From JACNJF01 sp050288105 (lineage in GTDB: Bacteria; Pseudomonadota; Gammaproteobacteria; GCA-001735895): DNA of 64,000 bases. Below are positions 7,030-16,995 of this stretch, piece after piece. The notes under the pieces were generated by a model, which had not been told where the DNA came from, did not search any database, and saw only the letters and a list, made by a program, of their open reading frames with translations. Numbering within the stretch: the first letter of the stretch is position 1; each line of letters opens with the position of its first letter. The stretch covers positions 1-64,000 of the forward strand of contig JBNKDE010000002.1 of assembly GCA_050288105.1 (NCBI GenBank), read 5' to 3'. A program made the translations under genes and the position numbers.

Positions 7030-10000
7030 TCAGATCCCTGACAATAATTGTTCGAATTCATCCAGCGGCAGCGGTTTACTGAACAAATAGCCCTGATAAC
7101 TGGTACAGCCGTGCTGTTCGATAAACTGCAGTTGCGCCTCGGTTTCTACCCCTTCTGCGATCACCGACATATTCAGGCTGCGTGCCATCATGATGATGGT
7201 TTGAGCAACTACCGCATCATTCGCGTTGTCAGGTAACTGGGATATAAATGAGCGATCAATCTTAAGCTGTTTCAGGGGTAAACGTGTCAGGTAAGATAGC
7301 GAAGAATAACCGGTGCCAAAGTCGTCCAGCGCAAATTCCACACCCAGCGCTTTGAGCGCGTTTATTTTATTGATCGAGTCCTGAATACGGTCAATTAAAA
7401 TACTCTCTGTTAGTTCAAGCTTCAGGTGATGTGCGGGCACCTTTGTCCTTTCGAGTATCAAACGGACTCTATCCACAAAATCAACCTGCTTGAATTGATA
7501 TGGACTGACATTAACCGCCAGATCAAGGTCGCACTTGTGCGGCAGCCTGGACCATTCGCAGAGCTGCCTGCAGGCAGCTTCTAACACCCAGTAACCAATC
7601 GGCAGAATCAGACCGGTCTCCTCAGCGATTGGAATAAACTCTGTCGGTGATACGATACCCCGTTGCGGGTGGTTCCAGCGCAATAAAACCTCGGCACCGG
7701 TAACTCCTTGCAGCCGGTCAACCTGCGGTTGATACAGCAGTAAAAACTGTTGCTTCTCAATACCTTCACGCAATGCAGCCTCTAACGCAGCTCGTGCAGC
7801 AAGTTCAGCCTGCATTTCGGGGTCGAAATAGCGCAAGGTATTACGTCCATCTGACTTTGCCTGGTACATCGCAATATCGGCCTGTTTCATGAGCTCGCGT
7901 ACTGATAACTTGTCACCAGCAAATAGCGTGATTCCCACACTTGGGGTGACGTAATGGGTATGTCCATTAATCACATAAGGCTGACCAAGTACCGTTATGA
8001 CCTTTTCCGCAACTGACCTGGTGGACTGCAGAACCTGTCTGCTCTGAGTGCCGAGATTATTGATCAGAATCATGAATTCGTCGCCACCCACACGAGCGAC
8101 CGTATCTTCCTCGCGCACGCAGGTGAGCAGACGCTGTCCGACTTCAACCAGTAATTGATCACCCGCGTCGTGACCGCGTGTATCATTAAGGACCTTGAAG
8201 TTATCCAGATCGATAAATAGTAATGCGCCCTGTGACTCTCTGCGCGCACCCGCCGCAAGCGCCTGTTCCAGCCTGTCCAGCAACAGGCGCCGGTTCGGCA
8301 GCAAGGTTAACGGGTCATGGTAAGCCAGGTGTTCGATCTTCGCTTCAGCAGCCTTGCGCTCGGTGATATCAAGCATGGTACCGACGTAGTGAGAAACTGC
8401 GCCATGCGGATTTTTAACCGCCGTGATATTCGACCAGCCGGGGTAGATTTCACCATTCTTTCGACGGTTCCAGATTTCTCCCTGCCAGACACCTTCGCGT
8501 CGGATACAGTCCCACATCGCTTCGAAGAAAGCTTTATCGTGATGCCCCGAACTGAGCATATTCGGTGTCGAGCCCACAGCATCCTGCGCCGAGTAACCGG
8601 TTATCGCGGTAAAGGCTGAATTAACCCGTAGAATAGTATTCTGCGCATCGGTAATGATGATGCCTTCCTGGGCTTCAAAAGCGGTCGCTGCGATTCGAAT
8701 TTGCTCCTGCGCCTTATCGTGTTCAATACGCCGACGCAGGGTCACAATCCCGAATGCCAGATCATCCGCCAGCTCGGCCAGTAACTTTCGTTCATCTGGC
8801 GTGAATGCACTACATTCGGAGGAATAAATACTGAGTACACCAAAGGTATGTCGATTCTCATCCTTCAACGGTAATGCAATTGAAGACTGAATATGAAAGC
8901 GCTCAGTTATCTCGCGCCAGACCCTGACGCTCGGATCATTATTAAAATCATTGACGTAGACTATTTCACCATTGCGGATCGCAGTTCCACTCGGACCCTG
9001 ACCCGTTTCCGCCCCTCCCCAGGAAACCGGTAGTTGATTAATCACGCTGAAATCTATATTTTCCCCGGTCCAGGCTACCGGACTTACGGATTTATCTGGA
9101 TCATTTTCTGCGTACCCTACCCACACCATTCGATAGCCTGCTTGCTGACAGATGATCTGGCAAATCTCATCCAGTAATTCCTGCTCGTTTTCTGCGCGTA
9201 TCAGAATCTGATTACAATCGCTGAGTGCACGCAATTCACGATTCAAACGCTCGAGTGCTAGCTCATTCAGCTTACGCTGGGTAATATCAGTCAACATGGC
9301 AAACGAGCCGTTAAACTCACCGTCCTCGAATATCGGAGTCGCTGATAGTAATGTCCACAGAGTACTGCCGTCCTTACAGATAAAGCGGCGTTCATAGGCA
9401 CCGGAAAGACCTTTCTTACGCTCCTCTGTTTTCGCCAGGTGGTCAGCGATATCCTCCTCAAACATAAAGTCAGTGACCAGTCGCCCATTCAACTCGTCGA
9501 TGCTATAGCCAATCATCTCAGCCATGACCTGGTTGGCAAACACCGATCTAAAATCTTTATCCTGAGCCCAGATACCTTCACTGGTTGTCTCGAAGATGCG
9601 ACGGTATTTCTCCTCGCTATCACTCAGGTCGCGCAATACCAGCAAGCTGGTTAAAGCATCCGTTAACCGATAACCAATCTCCAGCAGCAATCGCTGCTCC
9701 GATTCTGTCCAGGCACGTTCATGTGAACATTGGTGTAAGGCAAATTGCCAGGGACTGCCCACCTTGGGGTAAAGCGCAGTAGAGAGCAAGGACTGTATTC
9801 CAAAATTCTTAATACGATTGAGTTCAGGTAACGAACGACCTGAGTCTGCTCCATAATCCAGCACACCTGGGGTTTGCAGTTGCAACTCAAGCATTGCAGC
9901 TACTTCAGGATCCCAGGAAATTTCCACTCCCATCTCCTTTAAACCCGGATACTCCGGGCGGGTTTTCTCCATCGGGCTCGACCATGCTTCTGCAGACGGA

Positions 10001-10941
10001 TCGCAGGGATAAAATAAAACAGCGCGATCGCAATCAAAGATATCGAGTACTTCAGTGAGCACATCATTCATCATGGTTTCGAGATCTGCCGAGCGCTGGA
10101 TGGCACGGTTGATTCTATCCATATTCGCCAGGAATTCGGCTCGCAGTTGACGCTCCTGTTCTGCCTGCACCTGCTCGGTAACATCACGACCAATCGCGAG
10201 CACACCCATGATGGCTCCGTGTATATCGCGTTCCGGGGCAAAACGCACCAGATGCGCCCGAAAGCGCCCCTGCGCATCAGGAATGGTTAGTGTCATATCG
10301 CTCGATTTTCCGCTTTCGAGTACCTGCTGGACATGCTCCTGAAATTCAGCACTAACCTCCGGCCCGCCGACCCCCAGTTCTACGGGTGTCTTACCATATA
10401 GCTTAGCTGAATCAGCCCCGATGGTCTCAGCCATCGTCGAATTCAGGTAAATGGTGCGGCACTGGCGATCATATCGAATAATGTTGTCGGGTGAGTTTTC
10501 CGCCAGGCTACGGTATTCCTGCTCACTCATGATATTTTCCTTCACCAGTTGAGTTACATCCAGGCGCGCTTTTACACGCGCCAGTAACTCTGAGGTTATC
10601 ACTGGTTTCCGGATAGTATCGACATCGCTTGCTGGAAAACCCGGATGTTTTATTTCAACATCCTCAGCCGATGCCATCAGGATAAGCGGGATATCCCGCG
10701 TATCCTGATTCATTTGGAAACGGTTTGCGACTTCATCTCCATCGAATCCTGATGAATCCACATCAACCAGAATCAGGGAAGGTTGTTTTAAACCGGCCTG
10801 CCTTTCACCCGCTTCGATGCTTGAACTAAGCTCAACATCAAAACCAGCCAATGCCAGGCAATCTGAAACCACCTTCTGAATGGCTGCATCGTTCTCAATG
10901 ATCAGAATACTTTCTTTGTTTGGACTGGTGCTCGTCATCAT
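7030..10941 (-). CDS. REC-PAS-GAF-PAS-GAF-PAS-GGDEF-EAL c-di-GMP protein
   Basis: A 1303-residue soluble hybrid with no membrane segment. Approximate order: receiver domain 10-130 with phospho-acceptor Asp in LILVDVD; PAS 140-265; GAF 270-445; PAS 445-565; GAF 580-735; PAS 745-865; GGDEF 870-1040; EAL 1050-1295. The cyclase motif GGDEF is intact. The phosphodiesterase signature reads EVL instead of EAL (a tolerated variant), with NVSPYQF, ELTES, DDFGTGYSS and AEGVETE present, so both activities are possible. The receiver implies control by a histidine kinase not encoded next door, and the GAF and PAS domains imply several small-molecule or redox inputs. The start could be either of two adjacent ATG codons. 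Confidence 0.9.
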   Translation of the reverse strand: MMTSTSPNKESILIIENDAAIQKVVSDCLALAGFDVELSSSIEAGERQAGLKQPSLILVDVDSSGFDGDEVANRFQMNQDTRDIPLILMASAEDVEIKHPGFPASDVDTIRKPVITSELLARVKARLDVTQLVKENIMSEQEYRSLAENSPDNIIRYDRQCRTIYLNSTMAETIGADSAKLYGKTPVELGVGGPEVSAEFQEHVQQVLESGKSSDMTLTIPDAQGRFRAHLVRFAPERDIHGAIMGVLAIGRDVTEQVQAEQERQLRAEFLANMDRINRAIQRSADLETMMNDVLTEVLDIFDCDRAVLFYPCDPSAEAWSSPMEKTRPEYPGLKEMGVEISWDPEVAAMLELQLQTPGVLDYGADSGRSLPELNRIKNFGIQSLLSTALYPKVGSPWQFALHQCSHERAWTESEQRLLLEIGYRLTDALTSLLVLRDLSDSEEKYRRIFETTSEGIWAQDKDFRSVFANQVMAEMIGYSIDELNGRLVTDFMFEEDIADHLAKTEERKKGLSGAYERRFICKDGSTLWTLLSATPIFEDGEFNGSFAMLTDITQRKLNELALERLNRELRALSDCNQILIRAENEQELLDEICQIICQQAGYRMVWVGYAENDPDKSVSPVAWTGENIDFSVINQLPVSWGGAETGQGPSGTAIRNGEIVYVNDFNNDPSVRVWREITERFHIQSSIALPLKDENRHTFGVLSIYSSECSAFTPDERKLLAELADDLAFGIVTLRRRIEHDKAQEQIRIAATAFEAQEGIIITDAQNTILRVNSAFTAITGYSAQDAVGSTPNMLSSGHHDKAFFEAMWDCIRREGVWQGEIWNRRKNGEIYPGWSNITAVKNPHGAVSHYVGTMLDITERKAAEAKIEHLAYHDPLTLLPNRRLLLDRLEQALAAGARRESQGALLFIDLDNFKVLNDTRGHDAGDQLLVEVGQRLLTCVREEDTVARVGGDEFMILINNLGTQSRQVLQSTRSVAEKVITVLGQPYVINGHTHYVTPSVGITLFAGDKLSVRELMKQADIAMYQAKSDGRNTLRYFDPEMQAELAARAALEAALREGIEKQQFLLLYQPQVDRLQGVTGAEVLLRWNHPQRGIVSPTEFIPIAEETGLILPIGYWVLEAACRQLCEWSRLPHKCDLDLAVNVSPYQFKQVDFVDRVRLILERTKVPAHHLKLELTESILIDRIQDSINKINALKALGVEFALDDFGTGYSSLSYLTRLPLKQLKIDRSFISQLPDNANDAVVAQTIIMMARSLNMSVIAEGVETEAQLQFIEQHGCTSYQGYLFSKPLPLDEFEQLLSGI

Positions 10942-11271
10942 GTATTTCTATAAACTAAGAATGCTGGGTGCACTTTTGACTCAAGACTACATATAAATTA
11001 TCCATATGCAGTGATCGACTTTGTGTTCTATCGTATCCAGCTGAACAAGCACCAAATTTCGAAGGGTAGTTTTTATGCGTTATAAAAACATTCCGTAAGC
11101 CACTCGGGTAACCCACTACACTAGAGTATATGCGGTAAATGATAGTTTTTAAGATTAAAGATGAAAAATTAGCCAAAAAAGCGAGCAGACTCACTCCGCA
11201 GTCCTCAAAAAAATATAACTCATTGATGAGATGACGTACCCAGAACCCCCGCCCCAGGATAGGTAGGTAAA

Positions 11272-11423
11272 CTGAAAACAGACTTAAAAGAATTAGAATC
11301 TCTGGATTAGTATTTACAAAAAGGACTGGCTTTCAGCATTGAAGCCGCCATAACGAAAGTAACCCAGGCGAACGATGACTTCAGGTCATCAAACCACTGC
11401 AAAACCTTAAATACAAAAACCTG
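11272..11423 (+). pseudogene. Possible coding relic with in-frame stop
   Basis: The plus-strand frame starting near 11272 reads LKTDLKELESLD, a TAG, then YLQKGLAFSIEAAITKVTQ and continues to a TGA at 11421-11423. Composition is protein-like (amphipathic helix) on both sides of the stop, which suggests a nonsense mutation in a former gene. No family is recognised and no start or ribosome binding site remains. Confidence 0.25.
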
Positions 11424-11750
11424 AATATTTAAGGGGTCATAGACATTAAGGTTTTAGTTGATCAAACCACAGCACAGGAAGGGTTCAATTTTATCGCCAT
11501 GGTACCCAAATTATGTCGGGTTTCAGTTCATCCAGTTTATTTCCCAGTGTGTTATTACCGCTGAAGGAACTGGAGATCAGTTATATCATTTAGTTTGCCT
11601 GAGTCAAAAAAATAGATTGAAGATTTATTTACAGAACAAATAACGATTTCCAACAAAAGGGGGCATGGTCATAACTTTAACTTGAAACTCGTGCAAAGTA
11701 ACAGGCATGGCTTTCACCCAGAAAACTTCGCTAATACAGCAAAACCCGTG

Positions 11751-12123
11751 TTCAAAAAGCACTTAACAGGGCCTCACTAATAACCCCAGCACTTACTTTA
11801 GAATACCCTCCGCTACTCAGTATAGAGTCAGGAATCTTCCTGGCTTTCAAAAAGTCAACAGCCATGATTTCCCGCTGCACAATTTCCTCGTAGGTAAATC
11901 CAATTTCATTGTATATGCAGAATCCTAATCCTTCGATACTGTGGCAAAACCTTCGGTGAGTTATCTCAGTCTGTCTGACGGGTTTGTAATACTCCTCCCC
12001 TGTGCGCTTAGGAAAAGCGGCTTGTCGGCTACCAGGAAGGGCTCTCGATGCGGTATCAAGTATTTGTGATGATAAGAAATGACTGTTACAGCCATATTGA
12101 TCAATCGCCGTTACACAGCGTCC
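11751..12123 (-). pseudogene. Decayed gene fragment, about 121 open codons without start
   Basis: An open minus-strand frame of about 124 codons ends in TGA at 11751-11753 but has no start codon that covers it, and is closed upstream by TGA at 12124-12126. Its translation is well ordered, for example EEIVQREIMAVDFLKARKI and a C-terminus ending SEALLSAF. The neighbouring frame just upstream reads LLSVVDMVPGGEDAV before a TAA. Joining the two by a one-base shift gives a continuous protein-like sequence, so a frameshift is the likely cause of inactivation. I do not recognise the family. Confidence 0.4.
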
Positions 12124-12407
12124 TCACCACCTGGAACCATATCGACAACACTCAATAATTTATTGTGCAACCTTCATGCTAATAAAATGGATTCCAGACC
12201 CGAATGGCACTAAATTAAGTAGAAAACTGTCTTCGCCGTAAGTAAGAGCCATTGATCCCCTGATCCAGACTGACTTCCTTTAAGGCAGCGTTGTAAACGT
12301 CCAACACGCAATAAACCCCCAAATACGGCCCCTATTTTATGGATATTATGGAATTTGAGGGGCATTCGTTCTATACCTTAACTTATATTCTCATTACGCC
12401 AGTTTTC

Positions 12408-14729
12408 ATGAACAAAGTCAGCATTTCGACCGAAAAGTCTCACCATTCTCGTGCCGAGTGGCGACGACGCACAGCAATTATCGCCTTCGGGGTGCTCGCC
12501 TTCGTCAGTTATACCGCTCTGGTAGCATTCAACCTCCTGCATGCGCGGGAACGTGAGCTAGCAACAGCTCATGACCAGCAGTCCAGTCTGTCAAAGATTC
12601 TCGAAGGTCATGCACAGGCTACCATCCAGAAAATCGATACCGCACTGTTATCGATTCAATTACAGCTCTCAGGAAAACCTCAATCACTTCACCCTGAAGC
12701 GTCACAGGTGAACTCAATACTGGCTTCGCACCTGGCTTTAATCGGAGAATCGCAAAGCCTTCGAGTAGCCGATGCCAGTGGTCATTTTATTTATGATGCA
12801 AGTGGCACCTTACATTCGGCGACTATCTATGATCGCGCCTATTTTTTGCGTAATCGAGCCGAACCGGAAGGCCAGTTAGTTATATCAGAGCCCCTGTTTG
12901 CTCGTATCACCCATAACTGGGTGGTCACTTTAAGTCGACGCATAAATAATGAGAAAGGAGAATTTGCAGGATTGATTCAGGCTGCAGTACGTGCAGTGTA
13001 TTTCCAGAATTTCTACGCTTCATTGAATCTCGGTTCGACCCATAGCGTTACCCTGTTCGACGACAAATTACGTATGCTAGCAAGATTTCCACCTCAACAG
13101 GAGCAGTTAGGCAAACCCATAGACAGTCAATCGCTACGTGATTTTCTGGTGAGCGGGGCCATCGAAAAAACCTACACAACCAGCTCCGCGGTTGATGGTA
13201 TCGAACGCCGCTACATCACTAGAAAAGTCGGCCAGTACCCCCTCTACGTCATTATCGGTCATACCGCTACCGATCAATTAGCTGAATGGCATCGACAGCT
13301 CTACTGGAGCATTGTCGGCGTAGTAGTGCTGGGAGCGGTCCTGGTAGGATGGATTGTGGTCTGGCTAAGCAGCTATGATTCTGCGCTCGCTCTGGCGGGC
13401 CGCATGACTTCAGCCTACGAGGCAACATTAAAGAGAATTCAACATCTCGCCGAACACGATCCACTAACTGACCTGCCCAACCGCGCCCTACTGGAAGAGC
13501 GCATGGCATCATCATTGGCTGAAACCATTGGTCGACGCGCAGATCTGGTTTTGATGTTTCTCGACCTGGATCGCTTCAAGGATGTTAACGATACGCTCGG
13601 CCACGCCGTGGGTGACAGGTTGCTAATCCAGGTGGCAGACCGCCTGCGTGAAAACCTGCAGGAACAGGATACCATCAGCCGCCAGGGGGGTGACGAGTTC
13701 GCCATCCTGTTGCATGGTTACTCCAGCCTGACCAGCGTTGCCGAAATCGCTCAACGACTGATCGATGCCTTAGCACCTCCTTTTCAGGTCGATGAGCATG
13801 AGCTGCTGATATCCGCCAGCATAGGCATCAGTGCTTATCCCCAACATGGGTCGGATATCGTCACTCTACTGAAGAATGCCGATACAGCAATGTACCAGGC
13901 TAAAGCTGCAGGCGGCGGATCGTTCCGCTTCTTCACCGATGAGATGAATACCCATGTATTAAATCGTGTTGCGATGGACACAGACCTGCGACATGCTCTT
14001 GCGAACCGGGAATTCATGCTGCATTACCAGCCACAGATTGATGGAACCAGCGGGCATATAATTGGCGTAGAGGCGTTGATCCGTTGGCGACATCCCCTGA
14101 AAGGAGATATCCCGCCCGGGCAATTTATCCCAATCGCCGAAGAAAGCGATTTGATCAACAGCATTGGTGACTGGGTTTTGATGGAAGCCTTCAGCCAGGC
14201 AAAACAGTGGATGGATCAGGGGCTGCCTGAGCTGACAATGGCAATCAACATCTCAGCGGTACAGCTGCGCCAACCAGACTTCACAGCCCGGGTCGTTGAT
14301 GCCCTGGAGCAATTTAGCCTGCGTGCCAACCTTGTAGAACTGGAAATTACCGAAAGCGCATTGATCAGGGATACTCAGCGTATCGTTAGCATACTCAATG
14401 AGCTACGCAACCATGGCGTGCGACTCTCGGTGGATGATTTCGGCACCGGTTACTCGAGCCTAGGCTATTTGAAACACCTGCCTTTCGACAAAATCAAAAT
14501 TGACCAGTCTTTCGTTCGCGGGCTTCCTGAAAATGAGGATGATGCCGCGATAACCCAGGCCATTATTGGCATTGCCAATAGCCTGAAGATGGAGTTGATT
14601 GCAGAAGGAGTGGAAACCAAAGCACAGTATGAATTTCTACTACAGCACGCATGCCAGCAAATGCAGGGCTACTATTTTGGCAAGCCGATGCCTGCCGCCG
14701 ACATTGAAGCAATGTTGCGCCAAAAATAG
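12408..14729 (+). CDS. Membrane GGDEF-EAL protein with periplasmic sensor
   Basis: From the ATG at 12408 the product has 773 residues; an upstream in-frame ATG at 12339 would add 23 hydrophobic residues and is less likely. A cytoplasmic basic head is followed by a membrane helix (about 24-45), a periplasmic sensor of the double-Cache/PDC type (about 50-295, with FLRNRAEPEGQLVISEPLF typical of that fold), a second helix (about 298-322), then GGDEF (about 345-510) and EAL (about 525-770). The GGDEF motif is intact in RQGGDEFAILL. EALIRW, NISAVQLRQ, EITESAL, DDFGTGYSS and AEGVETK are present, so both cyclase and phosphodiesterase could be active. It probably couples a small extracellular ligand to c-di-GMP. 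Confidence 0.88.
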   Translation: MNKVSISTEKSHHSRAEWRRRTAIIAFGVLAFVSYTALVAFNLLHARERELATAHDQQSSLSKILEGHAQATIQKIDTALLSIQLQLSGKPQSLHPEASQVNSILASHLALIGESQSLRVADASGHFIYDASGTLHSATIYDRAYFLRNRAEPEGQLVISEPLFARITHNWVVTLSRRINNEKGEFAGLIQAAVRAVYFQNFYASLNLGSTHSVTLFDDKLRMLARFPPQQEQLGKPIDSQSLRDFLVSGAIEKTYTTSSAVDGIERRYITRKVGQYPLYVIIGHTATDQLAEWHRQLYWSIVGVVVLGAVLVGWIVVWLSSYDSALALAGRMTSAYEATLKRIQHLAEHDPLTDLPNRALLEERMASSLAETIGRRADLVLMFLDLDRFKDVNDTLGHAVGDRLLIQVADRLRENLQEQDTISRQGGDEFAILLHGYSSLTSVAEIAQRLIDALAPPFQVDEHELLISASIGISAYPQHGSDIVTLLKNADTAMYQAKAAGGGSFRFFTDEMNTHVLNRVAMDTDLRHALANREFMLHYQPQIDGTSGHIIGVEALIRWRHPLKGDIPPGQFIPIAEESDLINSIGDWVLMEAFSQAKQWMDQGLPELTMAINISAVQLRQPDFTARVVDALEQFSLRANLVELEITESALIRDTQRIVSILNELRNHGVRLSVDDFGTGYSSLGYLKHLPFDKIKIDQSFVRGLPENEDDAAITQAIIGIANSLKMELIAEGVETKAQYEFLLQHACQQMQGYYFGKPMPAADIEAMLRQK

Positions 14730-14767
14730 AATGCTGCAACGGTGTAATGAGGCAACATTAGTGACGC

Positions 14768-15373
14768 TTATCCAATGAAACCCTCTATTTCAGCAAACCC
14801 TCGGATACAGATATCACTTAATTCCCGCCAGGCAAACACACCTTGTGGATCGATATGCACGGTGGTGACGCCAGCGCGCTTACCTGCCTGCAGATCAAAC
14901 AGGTAATCACCGACCATAACCGCATGCTCAGCCTGAATATCCCAGAGCTTTAGTAAATGTAAAATACCTTCAGGCGAAGGCTTGGGTTCGCAGGAATCAC
15001 GATCAAGTAAATGATCTAGCGGGAAGAAATGGTCGATACCACAGGCCTGCAGGGTGTGCTTCACGACCGGCATGGTATTACGTGTGAGAATTGCCAGTTG
15101 CGCTCCACGGGCATAGAGTTTTTCAAGTACAGGAATCACACCATGCATTAGCAGGGCTTTATCTGCATAGTAAAGTTCCAGCTCGTTCAACATGCGCCAC
15201 AAAGGTTCTGCCTGATCAACTGGCATCGCTTTTAGTGCTTCCAGAATAGGTACTGATACTGGCAGGCCAAGTTGTTTGCGAATATGATTGAAATCGTGCG
15301 CGCTAATAGTCAGCGTACCATCCAGATCAAAAATCCAGTGCTTGCATGATTTTAGTGCATATAAAGCAGACAT
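14768..15373 (-). CDS. HAD-family phosphatase (phosphoglycolate phosphatase-like)
   Basis: A 201-residue haloacid-dehalogenase-superfamily hydrolase of subfamily IA. Motif I is FDLDGTLT (nucleophile Asp and general acid Asp), motif II is AILTRNT, motif III lysine is in EPKPSPEG, and motif IV is MVGDYLFDLQAG. A small helical cap lies between about residues 30 and 85. The substrate cannot be fixed; phosphoglycolate or another small sugar phosphate is likely. It lies downstream of the fumarylacetoacetate-hydrolase-family gene on the same strand with about 65 bases between, so they may be co-transcribed. The start is the ATG at 15373. Confidence 0.85.
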   Translation of the reverse strand: MSALYALKSCKHWIFDLDGTLTISAHDFNHIRKQLGLPVSVPILEALKAMPVDQAEPLWRMLNELELYYADKALLMHGVIPVLEKLYARGAQLAILTRNTMPVVKHTLQACGIDHFFPLDHLLDRDSCEPKPSPEGILHLLKLWDIQAEHAVMVGDYLFDLQAGKRAGVTTVHIDPQGVFAWRELSDICIRGFAEIEGFIG

Positions 15374-15438
15374 AAACTAGTACAAAGAAACAACCTGTTT
15401 AAACAGACCAAACAATAACTCGAGCCCCTTTTTTAACT

Positions 15439-16302
15439 TTAATGGTCCTGATTATTTCCCCAGGCAACCACAGTCTGGCATTGCTCACCCAGGCCATGTA
15501 TGCCGAGACTGACCACATCGCCCGCTTGTAGCCAGGGAGCAGGGTCACGTCCCAGCGCCACCCCTGGCGGGGTACCGGTGGTAATGATGTCACCCGGCAT
15601 TAAGGTCATGAACTGGCTAAGGTAGCTAACCAGATAAACACAGGAAAAAATCATGGTGCTGGTATTGCCGGTCTGCATGCGCTGACCATTCACATCTAGC
15701 CACATGTTGAGATTCTGCACATCGTCGATTTCATCCGGGGTTACCAGCCAAGGACCGGTGGGACCAAAGCTGTCACAACCTTTACCCTTGGACCATTGAC
15801 TCCCTCCGCGGTCAATCTGGAAGGCACGCTCGGAAACATCATTGACGATACAGTATCCTGCTATTGCCTGTTCAGCCTGGGACTCATTCACATATTGCGC
15901 CTTACTGCCGATTACGATAGCTATCTCAACTTCCCAGTCGAGTCGGGTAGAGTTTTTAGGCTGGATGATGTTGTCATTCGGGCCGCAGATACTGGTATCT
16001 GCCTTGTAGAAAACCACAGGCTCTTCTGGGACAGGCATACCTGCCTCGCGGGCATGATCTGAGTAATTCAGGCCAATCGCAATAAACTTGCCCGGTTTTG
16101 CAATACAGGAACCAAGACGCGGAGAGCCTTCAACCCTGGGCAGAGTCTGGGGATCGATGGCCTGAATTTGTGCCAATGATTCCGCGCCCAGCATGGCACC
16201 ATCGATATCACTGACATGCGCTGATAGATCACGAATATTGCCCTGACTATCCAGTAAGCCCGGCTTTTCTTCACCGACATTCCCATATCGTAGTAATTTC
16301 AT
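15439..16302 (-). CDS. Fumarylacetoacetate hydrolase family protein
   Basis: A 287-residue protein with the FAH C-terminal fold from about residue 70. The signature GLNYSDHAREAG, the metal-ligand pair in LDWEVEIAIVIG, the SERAFQ helix and GDIITTGTPPGV are typical. Family members act on 2-oxo acids with a metal ion: fumarylpyruvate hydrolase, acylpyruvase, oxaloacetate decarboxylase and 2-hydroxyhepta-2,4-diene-dioate isomerase. The N-terminal RYGNVGEEKPGLLD resembles proteins often labelled ureidoglycolate lyase. The exact substrate is open, and nothing in the context ties it to the phenol island 30 kb away. Confidence 0.85.
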   Translation of the reverse strand: MKLLRYGNVGEEKPGLLDSQGNIRDLSAHVSDIDGAMLGAESLAQIQAIDPQTLPRVEGSPRLGSCIAKPGKFIAIGLNYSDHAREAGMPVPEEPVVFYKADTSICGPNDNIIQPKNSTRLDWEVEIAIVIGSKAQYVNESQAEQAIAGYCIVNDVSERAFQIDRGGSQWSKGKGCDSFGPTGPWLVTPDEIDDVQNLNMWLDVNGQRMQTGNTSTMIFSCVYLVSYLSQFMTLMPGDIITTGTPPGVALGRDPAPWLQAGDVVSLGIHGLGEQCQTVVAWGNNQDH

Positions 16303-16341
16303 CTTGGCTTCTACTCCAGTGAGTTCGCAATCATTGTTGGA

Positions 16342-16917
16342 CTAACTTTTGACGCTCTGCAGGATAGGCTTCATAAAAGGCTTATTCGCGATCAGCTCTT
16401 CAAAACTGAGCCCCGTTAACTCATAGGGCAATACCAGCCAGTCCTGTGTTTCGTGCAAATAATAATCAGGGTTGCGATCTGTGCGGTTATTTTCAGGTTT
16501 AAACCAGATCGTTGCCACGCGCGTATCTGCGGGCATATTCCTACGCGTGCGCGATTTCAGCTTATCGATTACCGCTTCGATGTTAAGCCCCGAGTTAAAC
16601 ACATCATCGACGATCAACAGCGAATCATCATGCTCCAGAGTTTCGTACAGATACTGCAGGCCGTGAATTCTGATATCACTCTTATTATTAACCATCTGGT
16701 GATAACTATCGGCGCCTTCATAAGAGGTACGCGCAGCAATATGGCGAGTTTTGACCCCCAGATGTTGCAGGCATTCCTGCACATAGATACCTACCGTACT
16801 ACCGCCGCGCCAGAGTCCGACAATCACACTGGGACGAAAACCACTGTTAAAGATCTCCACCCCCAGGCGGAATGAATCTTCCAGTAGCTGTTGCTCCTTG
16901 ATAAACTGCTTGCTCAT
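16342..16917 (-). CDS. Phosphoribosyltransferase (hypoxanthine PRT-like), copy 1
   Basis: A 191-residue type I phosphoribosyltransferase. The PRPP-binding loop is LLIVDDVFNSG (about 98-108); the usual acidic pair DD is intact, while the T/S-G-x-T end reads NSGLN. An upstream GLWRGGSTVG is the flexible PPi loop. The C-terminal NPDYYLHETQDWLVLPYE is shared with the neighbouring copy and with hypoxanthine/xanthine PRT-like proteins. The base substrate is not determinable. It is transcribed away from its paralogue, 78 bases apart, so the two likely share a divergent promoter region. The start is ATG 16917. Confidence 0.82.
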   Translation of the reverse strand: MSKQFIKEQQLLEDSFRLGVEIFNSGFRPSVIVGLWRGGSTVGIYVQECLQHLGVKTRHIAARTSYEGADSYHQMVNNKSDIRIHGLQYLYETLEHDDSLLIVDDVFNSGLNIEAVIDKLKSRTRRNMPADTRVATIWFKPENNRTDRNPDYYLHETQDWLVLPYELTGLSFEELIANKPFMKPILQSVKS

Positions 16918-16995
16918 TTTCGCTATCGCATTATTTCAATGCTGCTGATACTACTGAGAAAATGCTTTGTTTTCATCCACTATATGAGGTTTATC

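Larger units (their letters stand above)
11195..12407. other. Long non-coding stretch with decayed gene fragments
   Basis: About 1.2 kb between two GGDEF-EAL genes with no intact gene. It holds protein-like but broken frames on both strands: plus strand 11272-11423 (interrupted by TAG) and minus strand 11751-12123 (separate entry). A 25-base stretch at 11710-11734 matches 3560-3584 at 23 positions. The region reads as a gene graveyard; no intact mobile element remains visible. Confidence 0.5.

Noticed and set aside
10955..11194. A 79-residue minus-strand frame upstream of the REC-GGDEF-EAL gene
   Set aside because: No ribosome binding site, no family features, irregular composition; probably a chance frame in the promoter region.
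11458..11643. A 61-residue plus-strand frame in the decayed region, considered as a transposase relic
   Set aside because: I saw no transposase motifs, and its composition looks random.
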